Shown piece after piece: positions 27,271-35,504 of a stretch of DNA of 64,000 nucleotides (the first letter of the stretch is position 1; the number at the start of each line of letters is the position of its first letter). The notes beneath the pieces were generated by a model. That model was not told the origin of the DNA and searched no databases. It saw nothing but the letters and a program-made list of their open reading frames with translations. Both the position numbers and the translations under genes were made by a program. The stretch spans positions 186,001 to 250,000 of the forward strand of contig NZ_MVAD01000003.1 in assembly GCF_002007115.1 (NCBI RefSeq), read 5' to 3'. The stretch is from Massilia sp. KIM (GTDB lineage: Bacteria > Pseudomonadota > Gammaproteobacteria > Burkholderiales > Burkholderiaceae_D).

Positions 27271-28182
27271 TCAGCGAGAGGCGGTCTGCGCTTTTTCCTC
27301 GCGTTCGCGCTGCAGGCGGGCTTCAAGATTGCGGCTGCTGGACGCCGCCAGCTTGCGGCAGCCCTCCGGATCGATGAAGGGATTGCTGTCGGCGGTCTTG
27401 GCCGCTGCCTTCCCGAACAGGTCGCTGAACGAGGGATGGGCGGCGATCAGCACGTCGCATTTGAGCTTGCCGATGCGCTCGATGCTCTTGCGAAAACGCG
27501 CGCTGATGTCCGGCCGCGCGCCGTCGCCGCTGTAGTAGAAGCCTTCGGCCGAGACCGGGGTGAGGCTGTCGGCATACACGACATCGACGCACTTGCCCTG
27601 CTCACAGGATTGCCAGGTCCAGCTGGTGCCGCCCGGCGTATGGCCCGGGGTGTAGACCACGTTCAGGCGCAGCGGGCCGACCGTCACGCTCTTGCCGTCG
27701 GCGATCTCCTTCACCTCGGCCACCTTCGGGATGGTGAAGCGTTCGTTCGGATCGTATTGGGGATCGTCGGCGCCCGGCGTGCCCTCGCGCAGCACCTGGG
27801 CCGCGGCCGGGCTGGCGACCACGGTGGCGCCGCTGGCGCGCTGCAGTTCGGCGATCGCGCCGGCGTGGTCGAAATGCGGGTGCGAGTTCAGGATGAACTT
27901 GATGTCCTGCATGCGAAAGCCGAGGGACTCGATGTTCTTGCGGATCAAGGGGGCCGACTGCGGCAGCGCGCCGTCGATCAGGACGTGGCCCTGGGGCCCG
28001 GTGACCAGCACCGCCGACAGGCCGGCCGTGCCCACGTACCAGGTGTTGCCGACGATGTTGAAGGGCGCGGCGGGACGGTTCCATTCCTCGCACATCGAGC
28101 AGCGCACTTCGTCCTGGGCGCCCGCGGTGGCGGCGCCGAGGGCCAGGGCGAACGAGGCCGAGAGTTGAGCAATTTTTTTCAT
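27271..28182 (-). CDS. Subclass B3 metallo-beta-lactamase
   Basis: The 303-residue product has a signal peptide (MKKIAQLSASFALALGAATAGAQ), so it is periplasmic. The zinc ligands of subclass B3 are all present: HPHFDH (His101, His103, Asp105, His106), His181 in TPGHTPGG and His249 in IAAHPSF. A serine (ADSLTP, about Ser206) replaces the B1/B2 cysteine. The length and the SAEGFYYSGDGARPD loop resemble the chromosomal THIN-B enzyme of Janthinobacterium. Carbapenem hydrolysis is the usual property of B3 enzymes but is inferred here. There is no LysR/AmpR neighbour. An intrinsic-terminator-like hairpin sits only about 20 bp upstream of the start. Confidence 0.9.
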   Translation of the reverse strand: MKKIAQLSASFALALGAATAGAQDEVRCSMCEEWNRPAAPFNIVGNTWYVGTAGLSAVLVTGPQGHVLIDGALPQSAPLIRKNIESLGFRMQDIKFILNSHPHFDHAGAIAELQRASGATVVASPAAAQVLREGTPGADDPQYDPNERFTIPKVAEVKEIADGKSVTVGPLRLNVVYTPGHTPGGTSWTWQSCEQGKCVDVVYADSLTPVSAEGFYYSGDGARPDISARFRKSIERIGKLKCDVLIAAHPSFSDLFGKAAAKTADSNPFIDPEGCRKLAASSSRNLEARLQREREEKAQTASR

Positions 28183-28202
28183 GGATAGCCAAGCTTCGGA
28201 TG

Positions 28203-28224
28203 AAAAAAAGGACCTGCAAGGTCC
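28203..28224 (-). terminator. Terminator or attenuator hairpin just upstream of the beta-lactamase gene
   Basis: On the minus strand a GGACC/GGTCC stem with a 5-nt loop is followed by T7 (28203-28209). It ends transcription from the DUF6130-like gene or acts as a leader attenuator for the lactamase, whose ATG lies 20 bp further on. Confidence 0.75.
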
Positions 28225-28312
28225 CCGCAATGCGGCGGCAAGCGCGCTGCGCCGCCCGCGCATTGTAACTGCTCCCTGCGGCGCCGGACATGGCCGGCGC
28301 CAAGCGAAGCGC

Positions 28313-28783
28313 TCAATGGCCGTGATGGCCCGCCCCGCCCTGGGCCTGGGTCTGGGCCGGCACGGTCAGCGCGACGCGTTCCTGCGCAATGATCTTGTGG
28401 GTGGGGTCGGCCAGCTCCAGCAGCACGCTGTGCTGGCCGGGCTCGAGGCCGACGATGATGATGGGATCGGCGCTGGTATGGGCCCAGCGCATCTTCTGGC
28501 CGTCGACCGACACGTGCAGGTGCCCGAGCCGGGGCGAGACCGCGGCGGCCTGCGGCCCGAACAGCGGGAGGATGCGCGCGTGCTCGACCCGGTACTGCAG
28601 GATCACGACGCCGCGCGCCAGCGCCTCGGGCACGGGCGGGTAGGCGGATAGGCTGGGCGCGGCCTCGGCAGCGAGCGGCAGGATGGCCGGCGCCGGGACG
28701 GCGGGCTCGCCCTGGGCCCAGGCGAAGGCGCCGGCCAAGGCGAAGACGGTGGCGACGGCGAACTGCTTGACGGGCTGGGACAT
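28313..28783 (-). CDS. DUF6130-like exported protein
   Basis: The 156-residue protein starts at MSQPVKQFAVATVFALAGAFAWAQG (signal peptide), with a GGAG site 9 bases upstream that overlaps an earlier ATG at 28795. The conserved-looking block is RLGHLHVSVDGQKMRWAHTSADPIIIVGLEPGQHSVLLELADPTHKII, which I recall as the DUF6130 pattern of small periplasmic beta-sandwich proteins. It ends in GGAGHHGH, a possible metal-binding tail. Function is unknown. It lies upstream of the beta-lactamase on the same strand, but a terminator-like hairpin intervenes. Confidence 0.65.
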   Translation of the reverse strand: MSQPVKQFAVATVFALAGAFAWAQGEPAVPAPAILPLAAEAAPSLSAYPPVPEALARGVVILQYRVEHARILPLFGPQAAAVSPRLGHLHVSVDGQKMRWAHTSADPIIIVGLEPGQHSVLLELADPTHKIIAQERVALTVPAQTQAQGGAGHHGH

Positions 28784-28825
28784 GGCGGACTCCATGGGAA
28801 GGTGTAGGGCCATTCTCGGCAGCCC

Positions 28826-28869
28826 ATGTGTCCGGGATATGTCGGCGATGTGTCTGCGGTGTATCCAAG
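28826..28869. repeat. Four degenerate 11-bp tandem units
   Basis: Units related to ATGTGTCCGGG repeat four times with 11-bp period in the region between the DUF6130-like gene and the AT-rich cassette. The period equals that of the hprK-rapZ array, but the sequence differs. Confidence 0.5.
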
Positions 28870-29179
28870 ATCGGCGCATGCACGGCTGGGTCTCGCGGGG
28901 GAAACGCGACTGGGAGATAACCCGTCAATCGCGCTCGATCTTGATCACCACACGGGAGGGCTACTGCGAGATACGAGGGGAATCGGTGGCGCACACTATC
29001 ATGAGGCAAAGATCCTAGCGACATATGGACTTGGCCCGAACCAGTTCCACCCGCAAACAAAGATTGAACTGGACATCACGCAGGGCGGGTTGAGAAAAGC
29101 GGGCATGCCTGCGAGTCGAGTTCGAAAGTTGCGGAAGCAGTCCAATAGTTTTTTAAAGAAGCTTACATCTGGGTGCTGA
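28826..29179 (+). CDS. Orphan toxin-C-terminus-like fragment (probable remnant of a polymorphic toxin)
   Basis: The frame is open from 28808 to a TGA at 29177-29179; 28826 is merely its first ATG. The protein-like part begins around residue 27 (GETRLGDNPS) and reads LDLDHHTGGLLRDTRG, GGAHYHEAKILATYGLGPN and a basic helix-rich end (RKAGMPASRVRKLRKQSNSFLKKL). The His-rich core and basic tail look like the nuclease-type C-terminal domain of an Rhs, CDI or other polymorphic toxin, but I cannot name the family. There is no signal, repeat or delivery domain, and the base composition is AT-richer than the flanks. A DUF1963-like gene begins 2 bp after the stop, matching toxin-immunity spacing. It is probably a displaced or truncated module rather than a working secreted toxin. 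Confidence 0.45.
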   Translation: MCPGYVGDVSAVYPRSAHARLGLAGETRLGDNPSIALDLDHHTGGLLRDTRGIGGAHYHEAKILATYGLGPNQFHPQTKIELDITQGGLRKAGMPASRVRKLRKQSNSFLKKLTSGC

Positions 29180-29181
29180 AC

Positions 29182-29799
29182 ATGTCGAAAAAATTAATCC
29201 TGTCGAAAGAGTGTATCGATGCTCGCCTCCCTCGGATTGGGGGTGGCGCACTACTTCCACAATCCGTCTGGCCAACAGCACCGGATGGGACTCAACTGAC
29301 TTTGATCGCGTCAATACCCGCAAGCTTTCTGAACACACATGCAGACTTTAATCTTCCAGAAAATCAGTACCTGTCTGTGTTCTCTTATTATTCACCATCG
29401 GAGTATTTTCTGGACAACATCACATACCATGGGTCTGCGGAAGAACTTGAGTGGCTGAGAAAAGGATATACACGTGTCTTGATGCACTCCGACCAGGGAT
29501 CAGCGCACGGAGCAATTACGATACCAGCTATCTGCATTGATATAGATAAATCAGAAAATGCCAATGCGGACAATTTCGGCGGATCGAAAGTCGCAGCTCC
29601 CCCAACCCTGCTTCAGAACAAAGCACTAGTATTAAAAGACGAGAAATTTGCTGTTCAATTCTATGCGGCTGACTTCCCAGAACCATTTAAAGGAATTTTT
29701 GGTTTATCTGATGCTGTCGGATACTTGTACATAGATGAGAACGCCCCACCCGGCGATGGTGCTAGCGATGCTGGAACCTTTTTCATACAGGTAACGTAA
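29182..29799 (+). CDS. DUF1963 (YwqG)-like protein, candidate immunity protein
   Basis: The 205-residue product starts at MSKKLILSKECIDARL; a GTG at 29173 would overlap the preceding stop. Features of the DUF1963/YwqG fold are visible: an early GGGALLPQSVWPTAPDG (the GGxxxLPxxxxWP signature), LSVFSYYSPSEYFL, and a terminal GYLYIDENAPPG followed by GTFFIQV. Proteins of this group often act as immunity partners in toxin loci. Codon use is AT-rich and unlike all neighbours, which signals horizontal acquisition. It starts 2 bp after the toxin-like frame, so the two were probably inherited together. No signal peptide is present, so it is cytoplasmic, as expected of immunity to a nuclease. Confidence 0.6.
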   Translation: MSKKLILSKECIDARLPRIGGGALLPQSVWPTAPDGTQLTLIASIPASFLNTHADFNLPENQYLSVFSYYSPSEYFLDNITYHGSAEELEWLRKGYTRVLMHSDQGSAHGAITIPAICIDIDKSENANADNFGGSKVAAPPTLLQNKALVLKDEKFAVQFYAADFPEPFKGIFGLSDAVGYLYIDENAPPGDGASDAGTFFIQVT

Positions 29800-29822
29800 A
29801 AGAAGACCCCGTCGCGCACGTG

Positions 29823-30029
29823 TCCAGCGTCGCGACATGCTGGGCGTCGACACTGAGCGTGTTTGGCAGGCAAACATGCCAGTCTATGAGGCTGACCCGC
29901 CTGGGGGGCAGCGGCGGCGTGAAGAACCCGGCGTGGCCCGCTGTACGGTGGAGCGCTTGCTACGCGAGGCCGGACTGCCTGGTCATGCGCGGCAGGTCGT
30001 GCGCAAGTCACTCCGGCCTGCCCCGATGA
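29823..30029 (+). pseudogene. IS3-family transposase (OrfB) remnant
   Basis: A short in-frame stretch reads TERVWQANMPVYEADPPGG, then EEPGVARCTVERLLREAGLPG and HARQVVRKSL. This follows the HTH_21 part of IS3-family OrfB (consensus like RVW.ANF.VYGA.KVWRQL.REG..VARCTVERLMR..GL.G). Only about 65 residues survive, with degraded residues (VYEADPPGGQ in place of VYGADKVWRQ). The DDE catalytic domain and terminal inverted repeats are missing. It directly follows the AT-rich cassette and explains how that cassette may have arrived. Confidence 0.7.
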
Positions 30030-30090
30030 CAGCCGGGACGATTCAACCAGCTCAGCACATGCGTGAGTTACTGCATGCAACAGACAGAAA

Positions 30091-30117
30091 CAAGAAAGCC
30101 CCCGATTTACGGGGGCT
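30091..30117 (-). terminator. Intrinsic terminator of ychF
   Basis: On the minus strand an 8-bp stem AGCCCCCG/CGGGGGCT with a 5-nt loop is followed by TTTCTTG. It lies 60 bp beyond the ychF stop. Confidence 0.8.
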
Positions 30118-30176
30118 CTTGAAGATACCAGGCAGTTTTCGCAAGGTCTTGAAATTGCGTCGAATGGCTTGCTGTA

Positions 30177-31268
30177 TCAGACGTTGAACAGGAAGTTCAG
30201 CACATCCCCATCCTTCACCACGTACTCCTTGCCCTCGGCGCGCATCTTGCCCGCCTCCTTCGCACCCTGCTCACCCTTGTAGGTGATGTAATCCTCGAAC
30301 GAGATCGTCTGCGCACGAATGAAGCCACGCTCGAAGTCGGTGTGAATCACACCTGCCGCCTGCGGCGCGGTCGCACCGATCGGCACCGTCCAGGCGCGCA
30401 CTTCCTTCACGCCGGCGGTGAAGTAGGTCTGCAGACCCAGCAGCTTGAAGCCCGCACGGATCAGGCGGTCCAGGCCCGGCTCGTCCATGCCCATGTCGGC
30501 CAGGAAGTCCGCCTTGTCGGCATCGTCCATCTCGGCGATTTCCGATTCGATCGCGGCGCAGATGGCCACGATCGGAGCGTTCTGCTTGTTGGCGAACTCA
30601 GTCAACTGGTCCAGCAGCGGATTGTTGGTGAAGCCGGTATCCGACACGTTGGCCACGTACATCGCCGGCTTGGCGGTGATCAGGCACAGCGGCTTGATCA
30701 ACTCCATCTCTTCCTTGTCCAGGCCCAGGGTACGCACCGGCTGGCCTTCGTTCAGGTGCGGCATCAGGCGCTCGAGCAGGGCGACCAGCTTGGCCGCTTC
30801 CTTGTCGCCCGAACGCGCCTTCTTCTGCTCGCGATGGATGGTTTTCTCGACGGTACCCATGTCGGCCAGCGCCAGTTCGGTCTGGATGACTTCGATGTCG
30901 TCGATCGGGCTGACCTTGCCGGCCACGTGGATCACGTTCGGGTCTTCGAAGCAGCGCACCACGTTGACGATCGCATCGGTTTCGCGGATGTGCGACAGGA
31001 ACTGGTTACCCAGGCCCTCGCCTTTCGACGCGCCGGCCACCAGGCCCGCGATGTCGACGAACTCGACGATCGCCTTGACCACGCGCTCCGGCTTGACGAT
31101 CTCGGCCAGCTGGTCGATGCGCGGATCCGGCACCTCGACGACGCCCACGTTCGGTTCGATCGTGCAGAACGGGTAGTTTTCAGCCGGGATGCCGGCCTTG
31201 GTCAGCGCATTGAACAGGGTGGACTTACCGACGTTGGGCAAGCCGACGATGCCGCATTTGAGGCTCAT
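30177..31268 (-). CDS. ychF: Redox-regulated ATPase / Obg-family GTPase-like protein YchF
   Basis: The 363-residue YchF (OLA1-type) protein starts at [26 protein letters not shown], with the P-loop [35 protein letters not shown] is the switch II region, and the NKxD-equivalent is altered as expected for an ATP-preferring member. The C-terminal TGS domain holds [14 protein letters not shown] and [16 protein letters not shown]. It binds ribosomes and ATP and acts in stress responses. It is close to pth, as in many proteobacteria, although two other genes separate them here. Confidence 0.96.
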   Translation of the reverse strand: MSLKCGIVGLPNVGKSTLFNALTKAGIPAENYPFCTIEPNVGVVEVPDPRIDQLAEIVKPERVVKAIVEFVDIAGLVAGASKGEGLGNQFLSHIRETDAIVNVVRCFEDPNVIHVAGKVSPIDDIEVIQTELALADMGTVEKTIHREQKKARSGDKEAAKLVALLERLMPHLNEGQPVRTLGLDKEEMELIKPLCLITAKPAMYVANVSDTGFTNNPLLDQLTEFANKQNAPIVAICAAIESEIAEMDDADKADFLADMGMDEPGLDRLIRAGFKLLGLQTYFTAGVKEVRAWTVPIGATAPQAAGVIHTDFERGFIRAQTISFEDYITYKGEQGAKEAGKMRAEGKEYVVKDGDVLNFLFNV

Positions 31269-31444
31269 GGGAATTCTTTCTCTGGATAGATGCAGGCGGC
31301 CACAAGGCTGCCCCTAAACCCCACATTGTAACCTCGGACGGTGTGGCTTGCCGAGAAAACCGGGCTTTCTGCCTGCCCAGCGAGGAAAGTGAGCGACAAA
31401 AACGTGCCCTTAGGAAACCCTTTCTGGCACGATGCGCCCGTCGC

Positions 31445-32542
31445 TCAGATCGGCTCGATACGCGACAGGTCCGGCCGCTCCACGAACTGCGCCAGCTCGT
31501 CGCGCAGGCGCTCGCCTTCCCCGATGGCGCGCTGCCAGGTGCGGATGCGCGCCTCATGGTCGAGGCCGTAGAAAGCGAAATCTTTGCGATCCGGCAGTTT
31601 CGCCCGCGGCAGGGTGCGCAGGAACTCATCCGAGGGCGCGATCATGAGCACGTTGTCGAGCCAGCCACGATTGGCCCCGCGCGCCGCGCGCCGCCACGGC
31701 AAGCCCTTGTCGAGCCAGCCCGGCACGATATGCGAGGTGAAGTGCGGGTAGAGCACGATGTCGCTGCGCCCCTCCCCGGCCGCGCGCGCATACGGCAGCG
31801 CGAGATGATAGTCGATGATGCCGCCATCCCAGTAATGCCCGGGCGGCACGGCCTCGATGCCGGTGACCGGTTTCATGATCAAGGGCAGCGTGCCCGAAGC
31901 CAGCAGGCCCGGCGCCAGGTTCTCGCGCGTCAGCGTCGAGAAATGGGTGGTGAAGCCGTCGAAACGCTCGCGCAGCCAGGGTGCGCTGGCGCGCCCGTCG
32001 CCGATCACCACGCGCTCCATCAGCCTGCCGAGCCAGTTGCGCGAGCCGATGTTGTGCAGCGCCGCCGAGGCGAAGCCGCGCAATTCCGCGTAGCGGTGGC
32101 CGGGCGCTTCCAGCGAGCGCCGGCCGCGCGAGGTGAGCAGGTGCAGCCGGTGCTGGGGATGGTTGACGATGTCGTCCTCGTGCCCGCGCACAAACTCGCC
32201 GAGCAGGCCCTGCACCACCTCGTCGATTTCCTGCTGGCTCGGCTTCTTGCTGGTATAGCGCTGGCCGGCGTACAGCTCGCCCAGGCGGGCGAAGGCCTTG
32301 GCCGGGTCCTTCTGGCAAGCGGCGGCCATGCGCCAGGCGCCGATCGAGGAACCGATCAGGATGCGCTCGCGCGGCGCCGTGGGCAGCCATTCGCCGAACA
32401 TCCAGGCGTCCAGCGACTGGAAGATCAGGCCTTTGGGGCCGCCGGCCGCGGCCGGCACGACGGCGACATCCTGGGCGCGCAGGCCCTGGGCGCGGATACG
32501 GGCCAGCGCGAGCGGACCCGCGTGGAAGGTAAGTGACTTCAT
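31445..32542 (-). CDS. Patatin-like phospholipase family protein
   Basis: The 365-residue product begins at MKSLTFHAGPLALARIRAQG; the frame upstream is only the shadow of the divergent gene. The patatin catalytic dyad is visible: nucleophile elbow GSSIGAWR (Ser66 in GxSxG) and a later Asp in HYWDGGIIDYHLALP. The oxyanion glycine stretch is AAAGGPKGL. A lipid acyl hydrolase is expected, cytoplasmic or membrane-associated (no signal peptide). It is 176 bp upstream of ychF on the same strand, with no evident shared function. The DUF3857 gene is divergent. Confidence 0.85.
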   Translation of the reverse strand: MKSLTFHAGPLALARIRAQGLRAQDVAVVPAAAGGPKGLIFQSLDAWMFGEWLPTAPRERILIGSSIGAWRMAAACQKDPAKAFARLGELYAGQRYTSKKPSQQEIDEVVQGLLGEFVRGHEDDIVNHPQHRLHLLTSRGRRSLEAPGHRYAELRGFASAALHNIGSRNWLGRLMERVVIGDGRASAPWLRERFDGFTTHFSTLTRENLAPGLLASGTLPLIMKPVTGIEAVPPGHYWDGGIIDYHLALPYARAAGEGRSDIVLYPHFTSHIVPGWLDKGLPWRRAARGANRGWLDNVLMIAPSDEFLRTLPRAKLPDRKDFAFYGLDHEARIRTWQRAIGEGERLRDELAQFVERPDLSRIEPI

Positions 32543-32639
32543 GCCCGAAATTATCGCAGGAAGCGCCAGCTTGCGCCCGCTCAAGGATTGCCTGTCGCCT
32601 GTGCGTAACATTGGCCGGTCGCGTGCCTGGAGAAACCCC

Positions 32640-34535
32640 ATGCCGTCCAGCTCCCCTGCATTCCACCGGCTTCCGCTGTGCGTCCGGCAGTGCTTCCTGC
32701 TTTGGGTGCTGTTCTGCCTGGCGTCAGGCATGCAGCCGGCGGCCGCGCGCGACACCGGCACCGACCACGCCGTCGTCGTGGAGCGCTACGTGCAGCATTT
32801 CGTGGTCGAGCCTGACGGCAGCTACCTGCTCACCGTCGAACAGCGCAAGACCATCGTCGCGCGCGAAGCCCTGCACGAGCACGCGCAGTACTACATCGCC
32901 TACAACCAGTCGCTCGACGAGATCGTATCGGTCGACGCCCACACCGAGAAGGCGGACGGACGACGGCTGCCGGTGCAGCGGCACCAGATCCGCGACCAGC
33001 AGGAGGCCGCCAGCCTCGAGGCGCCGATGTTCCAGGACACGCGCCTCAAGATCGTGGTGTTTCCCGACGTCGCGCCCGGCGACCGGGTAGCGGTGCGCTA
33101 CGTCCTGCGCCGCCATACGCCGCTCTTCCCCGGCCACTTCGAGGACCTGTCCTCCGCGCGCTTCTACCGCCATCGCGACTACCGCCTGATCTACGACATG
33201 CCGCCCGGGCTGACCCTGCACGCCGATGCAGTCGGCTTCGCGCCACTGCCGGCCCAGGGCCCGCCCGGCAAGACCCGCTACCAGTGGCGCTACGTGGACG
33301 GCGACAACGCCCGGCTGGAGGCCGATTCGGTCAGCTACCTCGACTACGGCAAGCGGCTGGCCGTCTCCACCTTCCCCGACTATGCGGCCTTCGCCCGCGC
33401 CTACCACGCGCGCGCGGCGATCAGGGCGACGCCCAACGCCAACATCGAGGCGCTGGCGGGCGCCATCACGCGCGGCCTGGCCGACCCGCGCACGCGCGCG
33501 CTCGCGCTCTCGGACTGGGTCCGGCGCAACATCCGCTATGTCGGCGTCTACCTCGGCCCCGGCGGCGTGGTGCCGCACTCGGCCACGAGCGTGCTGGTCA
33601 ACCGCTATGGCGACTGCAAGGACCACGCCACCCTGCTGGAGGCTCTGCTGGCGGCCAGCGGCATCGAGGCCACCACGGCCCTGGTGAACAACGGCGACGC
33701 CTACAAGCTGCCCGCCGTGCCTACACTTGGGGTGCTGAACCACGCCATCGTCTACGTCCCGTCCTTGCAACTCTATCTCGACCCCACCGCCGAATCGGTG
33801 GCGGGTGGTTTCCTGCCGCCTTCCCTGCTGGGCAAGCCAGTGCTGCTGGCGGCCAGCGGCGAGTTCGCCATGACGCCGAGCTACCAGCCGGCGCGCAACC
33901 GCACCGCCACGCGCTTCGACATCCTGGCCGACGGCAGCAGCCGCTTCACGGTGAAGCGCACCAGCAGCGGCGCCTCGGCCGAGCCTTACCGGCGGGTAGT
34001 GCGCGCCACGCCCCAGGCCGAACGCGAGCGCTTCGTCGAGCGCATGCTGCAGGGGCTGGGCCAGCAAGGGGCGGGTGTGTTCGAGCCCGGCGACGCCGAG
34101 GGCACGGCGGACGACTACACGCTGTCCTTCTCGGGCAGTAGCGCGGGCTTCGTCCATTTTCCGGGGCCGGTGGGGCTGGCGACCACCTACAATTTCTGGG
34201 GCGGCCTGGGGGATGCGGTGTCCGGCTTCATCCGGGAGCCCGAGCGGGAACAGGACTTCGTCTGTCCTTCCATCGATGCCGAGGACGAGCTGAGTTTCAG
34301 GCTGCCGGCGCGGGCGCGCATCCTGGCCCTGCCCAGGCCGCTGGTGGTGGACGATGCAAATTTCGCCTACCGCTCGCGCTATGCGCGGCGCGGGGATACC
34401 GTGCTGGTGACGCGGCGGCTGCAGTTCAGGCATACGGCGGCGACCTGCACGCCGGAGGACTACCGGCGGTTTCGGCCGGCGCTGGAGAGGATGATGCGCG
34501 ATCTGCGGGCGCAGGTGGTCATCCAGAAGAAGTGA
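32640..34535 (+). CDS. DUF3857 and transglutaminase-like domain exported protein
   Basis: The 631-residue product starts at MPSSSPAFHRLPLCVRQCFLLWVLFC, a signal-anchor region ending near MQPAAARD. An N-terminal DUF3857 domain (about residues 40-230) is followed by a transglutaminase-like core. This core has the catalytic Cys in NRYGDCKDHATLLEALL, a His in LNHAIVYVPSLQLYLDPTAE and the Asp of that same stretch. The C-terminal beta-rich part (DUF2569-like or unassigned) ends QVVIQKK. Such proteins are periplasmic or outer-membrane-associated and of unknown substrate. The Cys-His-Asp triad appears intact. It is monocistronic and followed by intergenic repeats. Confidence 0.88.
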   Translation: MPSSSPAFHRLPLCVRQCFLLWVLFCLASGMQPAAARDTGTDHAVVVERYVQHFVVEPDGSYLLTVEQRKTIVAREALHEHAQYYIAYNQSLDEIVSVDAHTEKADGRRLPVQRHQIRDQQEAASLEAPMFQDTRLKIVVFPDVAPGDRVAVRYVLRRHTPLFPGHFEDLSSARFYRHRDYRLIYDMPPGLTLHADAVGFAPLPAQGPPGKTRYQWRYVDGDNARLEADSVSYLDYGKRLAVSTFPDYAAFARAYHARAAIRATPNANIEALAGAITRGLADPRTRALALSDWVRRNIRYVGVYLGPGGVVPHSATSVLVNRYGDCKDHATLLEALLAASGIEATTALVNNGDAYKLPAVPTLGVLNHAIVYVPSLQLYLDPTAESVAGGFLPPSLLGKPVLLAASGEFAMTPSYQPARNRTATRFDILADGSSRFTVKRTSSGASAEPYRRVVRATPQAERERFVERMLQGLGQQGAGVFEPGDAEGTADDYTLSFSGSSAGFVHFPGPVGLATTYNFWGGLGDAVSGFIREPEREQDFVCPSIDAEDELSFRLPARARILALPRPLVVDDANFAYRSRYARRGDTVLVTRRLQFRHTAATCTPEDYRRFRPALERMMRDLRAQVVIQKK

Positions 34536-34553
34536 ATGTCGGGGGGTGCTGCG

Positions 34554-34646
34554 AAGCGCCGGATATCGGCAACGGTGGCGGCCCAAGCGCCAGATATCGG
34601 TAACGGTGGTGTCCCAAGCGCCCGGTATCGGCAACGGTGGCGTCCC
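34554..34646. repeat. Three-copy 31-bp tandem repeat
   Basis: Three contiguous 31-bp units, each beginning AAGCGCC and containing ATCGG-AACGGTGG, differ at only a few positions. They start 18 bp after the stop of the DUF3857 gene. Confidence 0.92.
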
Positions 34647-34672
34647 GCGAGGCGACTCGAAGCCCCCAACTC

Positions 34673-34780
34673 GTCATTCCCGACACTGTCGGAAATGACT
34701 TCCGGCGTAGGCCGGAATCCAAGTTTGCCAGCCCGCCACGCACGCTTAACTTGGGCACCGGCCTTCGCCGGTGCGACGTT
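34673..34780. repeat. REP-like palindromic element pair, copy 2 (diverged)
   Basis: GTCATTCC with a CCGGCGTAGGCCGGAATCCAA half, then an inverted AACTTGGGC-ACCGGCCTTCGCCGGTGC half, are related to the element at 16221-16323. It lies between the converging DUF3857 gene and pth. Confidence 0.8.
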
Positions 34781-34808
34781 CTGGGGCTAACTAAGCAGGA
34801 GAACGATC

Positions 34809-35393
34809 TCAGCCCGTATGCAACTGCATCATCGCCACATCGAACTTCCCCTCGCACACCAGCGGGATGATGCGCAGGCTCTTGTCGATCGACTCCTCGA
34901 TCAGGCTCTGCTCCTCGCGCCGCGGGCGATGCAGCACGAAGTCCGCCACCGCCTGCTGCAGGTTCAGGCTGCGCGGATGCCCGATCCCCAGCCGCAGGCG
35001 CCAGAAGTCCTGGGTCCCCAAGGCCGAGTTGATGTCCTTGAGCCCGTTGTGCCCGCCCGACGAGCCGCCCTTCTTGAGCTTGGCCACGCCCGGCAGCATG
35101 TCGAGCTCGTCATGCACGACCAGCACCTCGTCCGGATTGATCTTGTAGAAGCGCGCCAGCGCCCCCACCGACTGGCCGGAGCGGTTCATGTAGGTCAGCG
35201 GCTCCAGGAGCCAGACTTCGCTGCCGGCGATGCGGGTCTTGGCCACCATGGCGTTGAAGCGCGACTCACGCTGCAGGCGGCAGCCCGGCAGGCTGTTGGC
35301 GAGCTTGTCGACCAGCCAGAAGCCGGCGTTGTGACGGGTTTGTTCGTATTCGGGCCCCGGGTTGCCGAGACCGACGATCAGGCGGATGGACAT
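34809..35393 (-). CDS. pth: Peptidyl-tRNA hydrolase
   Basis: The 194-residue enzyme releases tRNA from stalled peptidyl-tRNA. It starts at [29 protein letters not shown], with the catalytic His in TRHNAGF and the conserved Asn in GLGNPG. The substrate-binding motif is [11 protein letters not shown], with [16 protein letters not shown]. It belongs to the prs-rplY-pth group on the minus strand but follows an intrinsic terminator after rplY, so it may have its own promoter in the AT-richer stretch at 35394-35436. Confidence 0.96.
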   Translation of the reverse strand: MSIRLIVGLGNPGPEYEQTRHNAGFWLVDKLANSLPGCRLQRESRFNAMVAKTRIAGSEVWLLEPLTYMNRSGQSVGALARFYKINPDEVLVVHDELDMLPGVAKLKKGGSSGGHNGLKDINSALGTQDFWRLRLGIGHPRSLNLQQAVADFVLHRPRREEQSLIEESIDKSLRIIPLVCEGKFDVAMMQLHTG

Positions 35394-35436
35394 GCTTTTT
35401 CGAATCGGGAAAACCCCGATTATCCCTGAAAAGACA

Positions 35437-35470
35437 ACAAAAAACCCGCCGGGCACGGCCACGGCGGGTT
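35437..35470 (-). terminator. Intrinsic terminator downstream of rplY
   Basis: On the minus strand AACCCGCC/GGCGGGTT with a 12-nt loop leads into TTTTGTTG. Confidence 0.85.
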
Positions 35471-35504
35471 GATTCCTGTGCCGCTTGCGCGGCGCGGGAG
35501 CTGC

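Noticed and set aside
34554..34646. Possible CRISPR or iteron origin (three 31-bp repeats)
   Set aside because: Units are contiguous without spacers, and there is no replication gene, DnaA box cluster or cas gene nearby.
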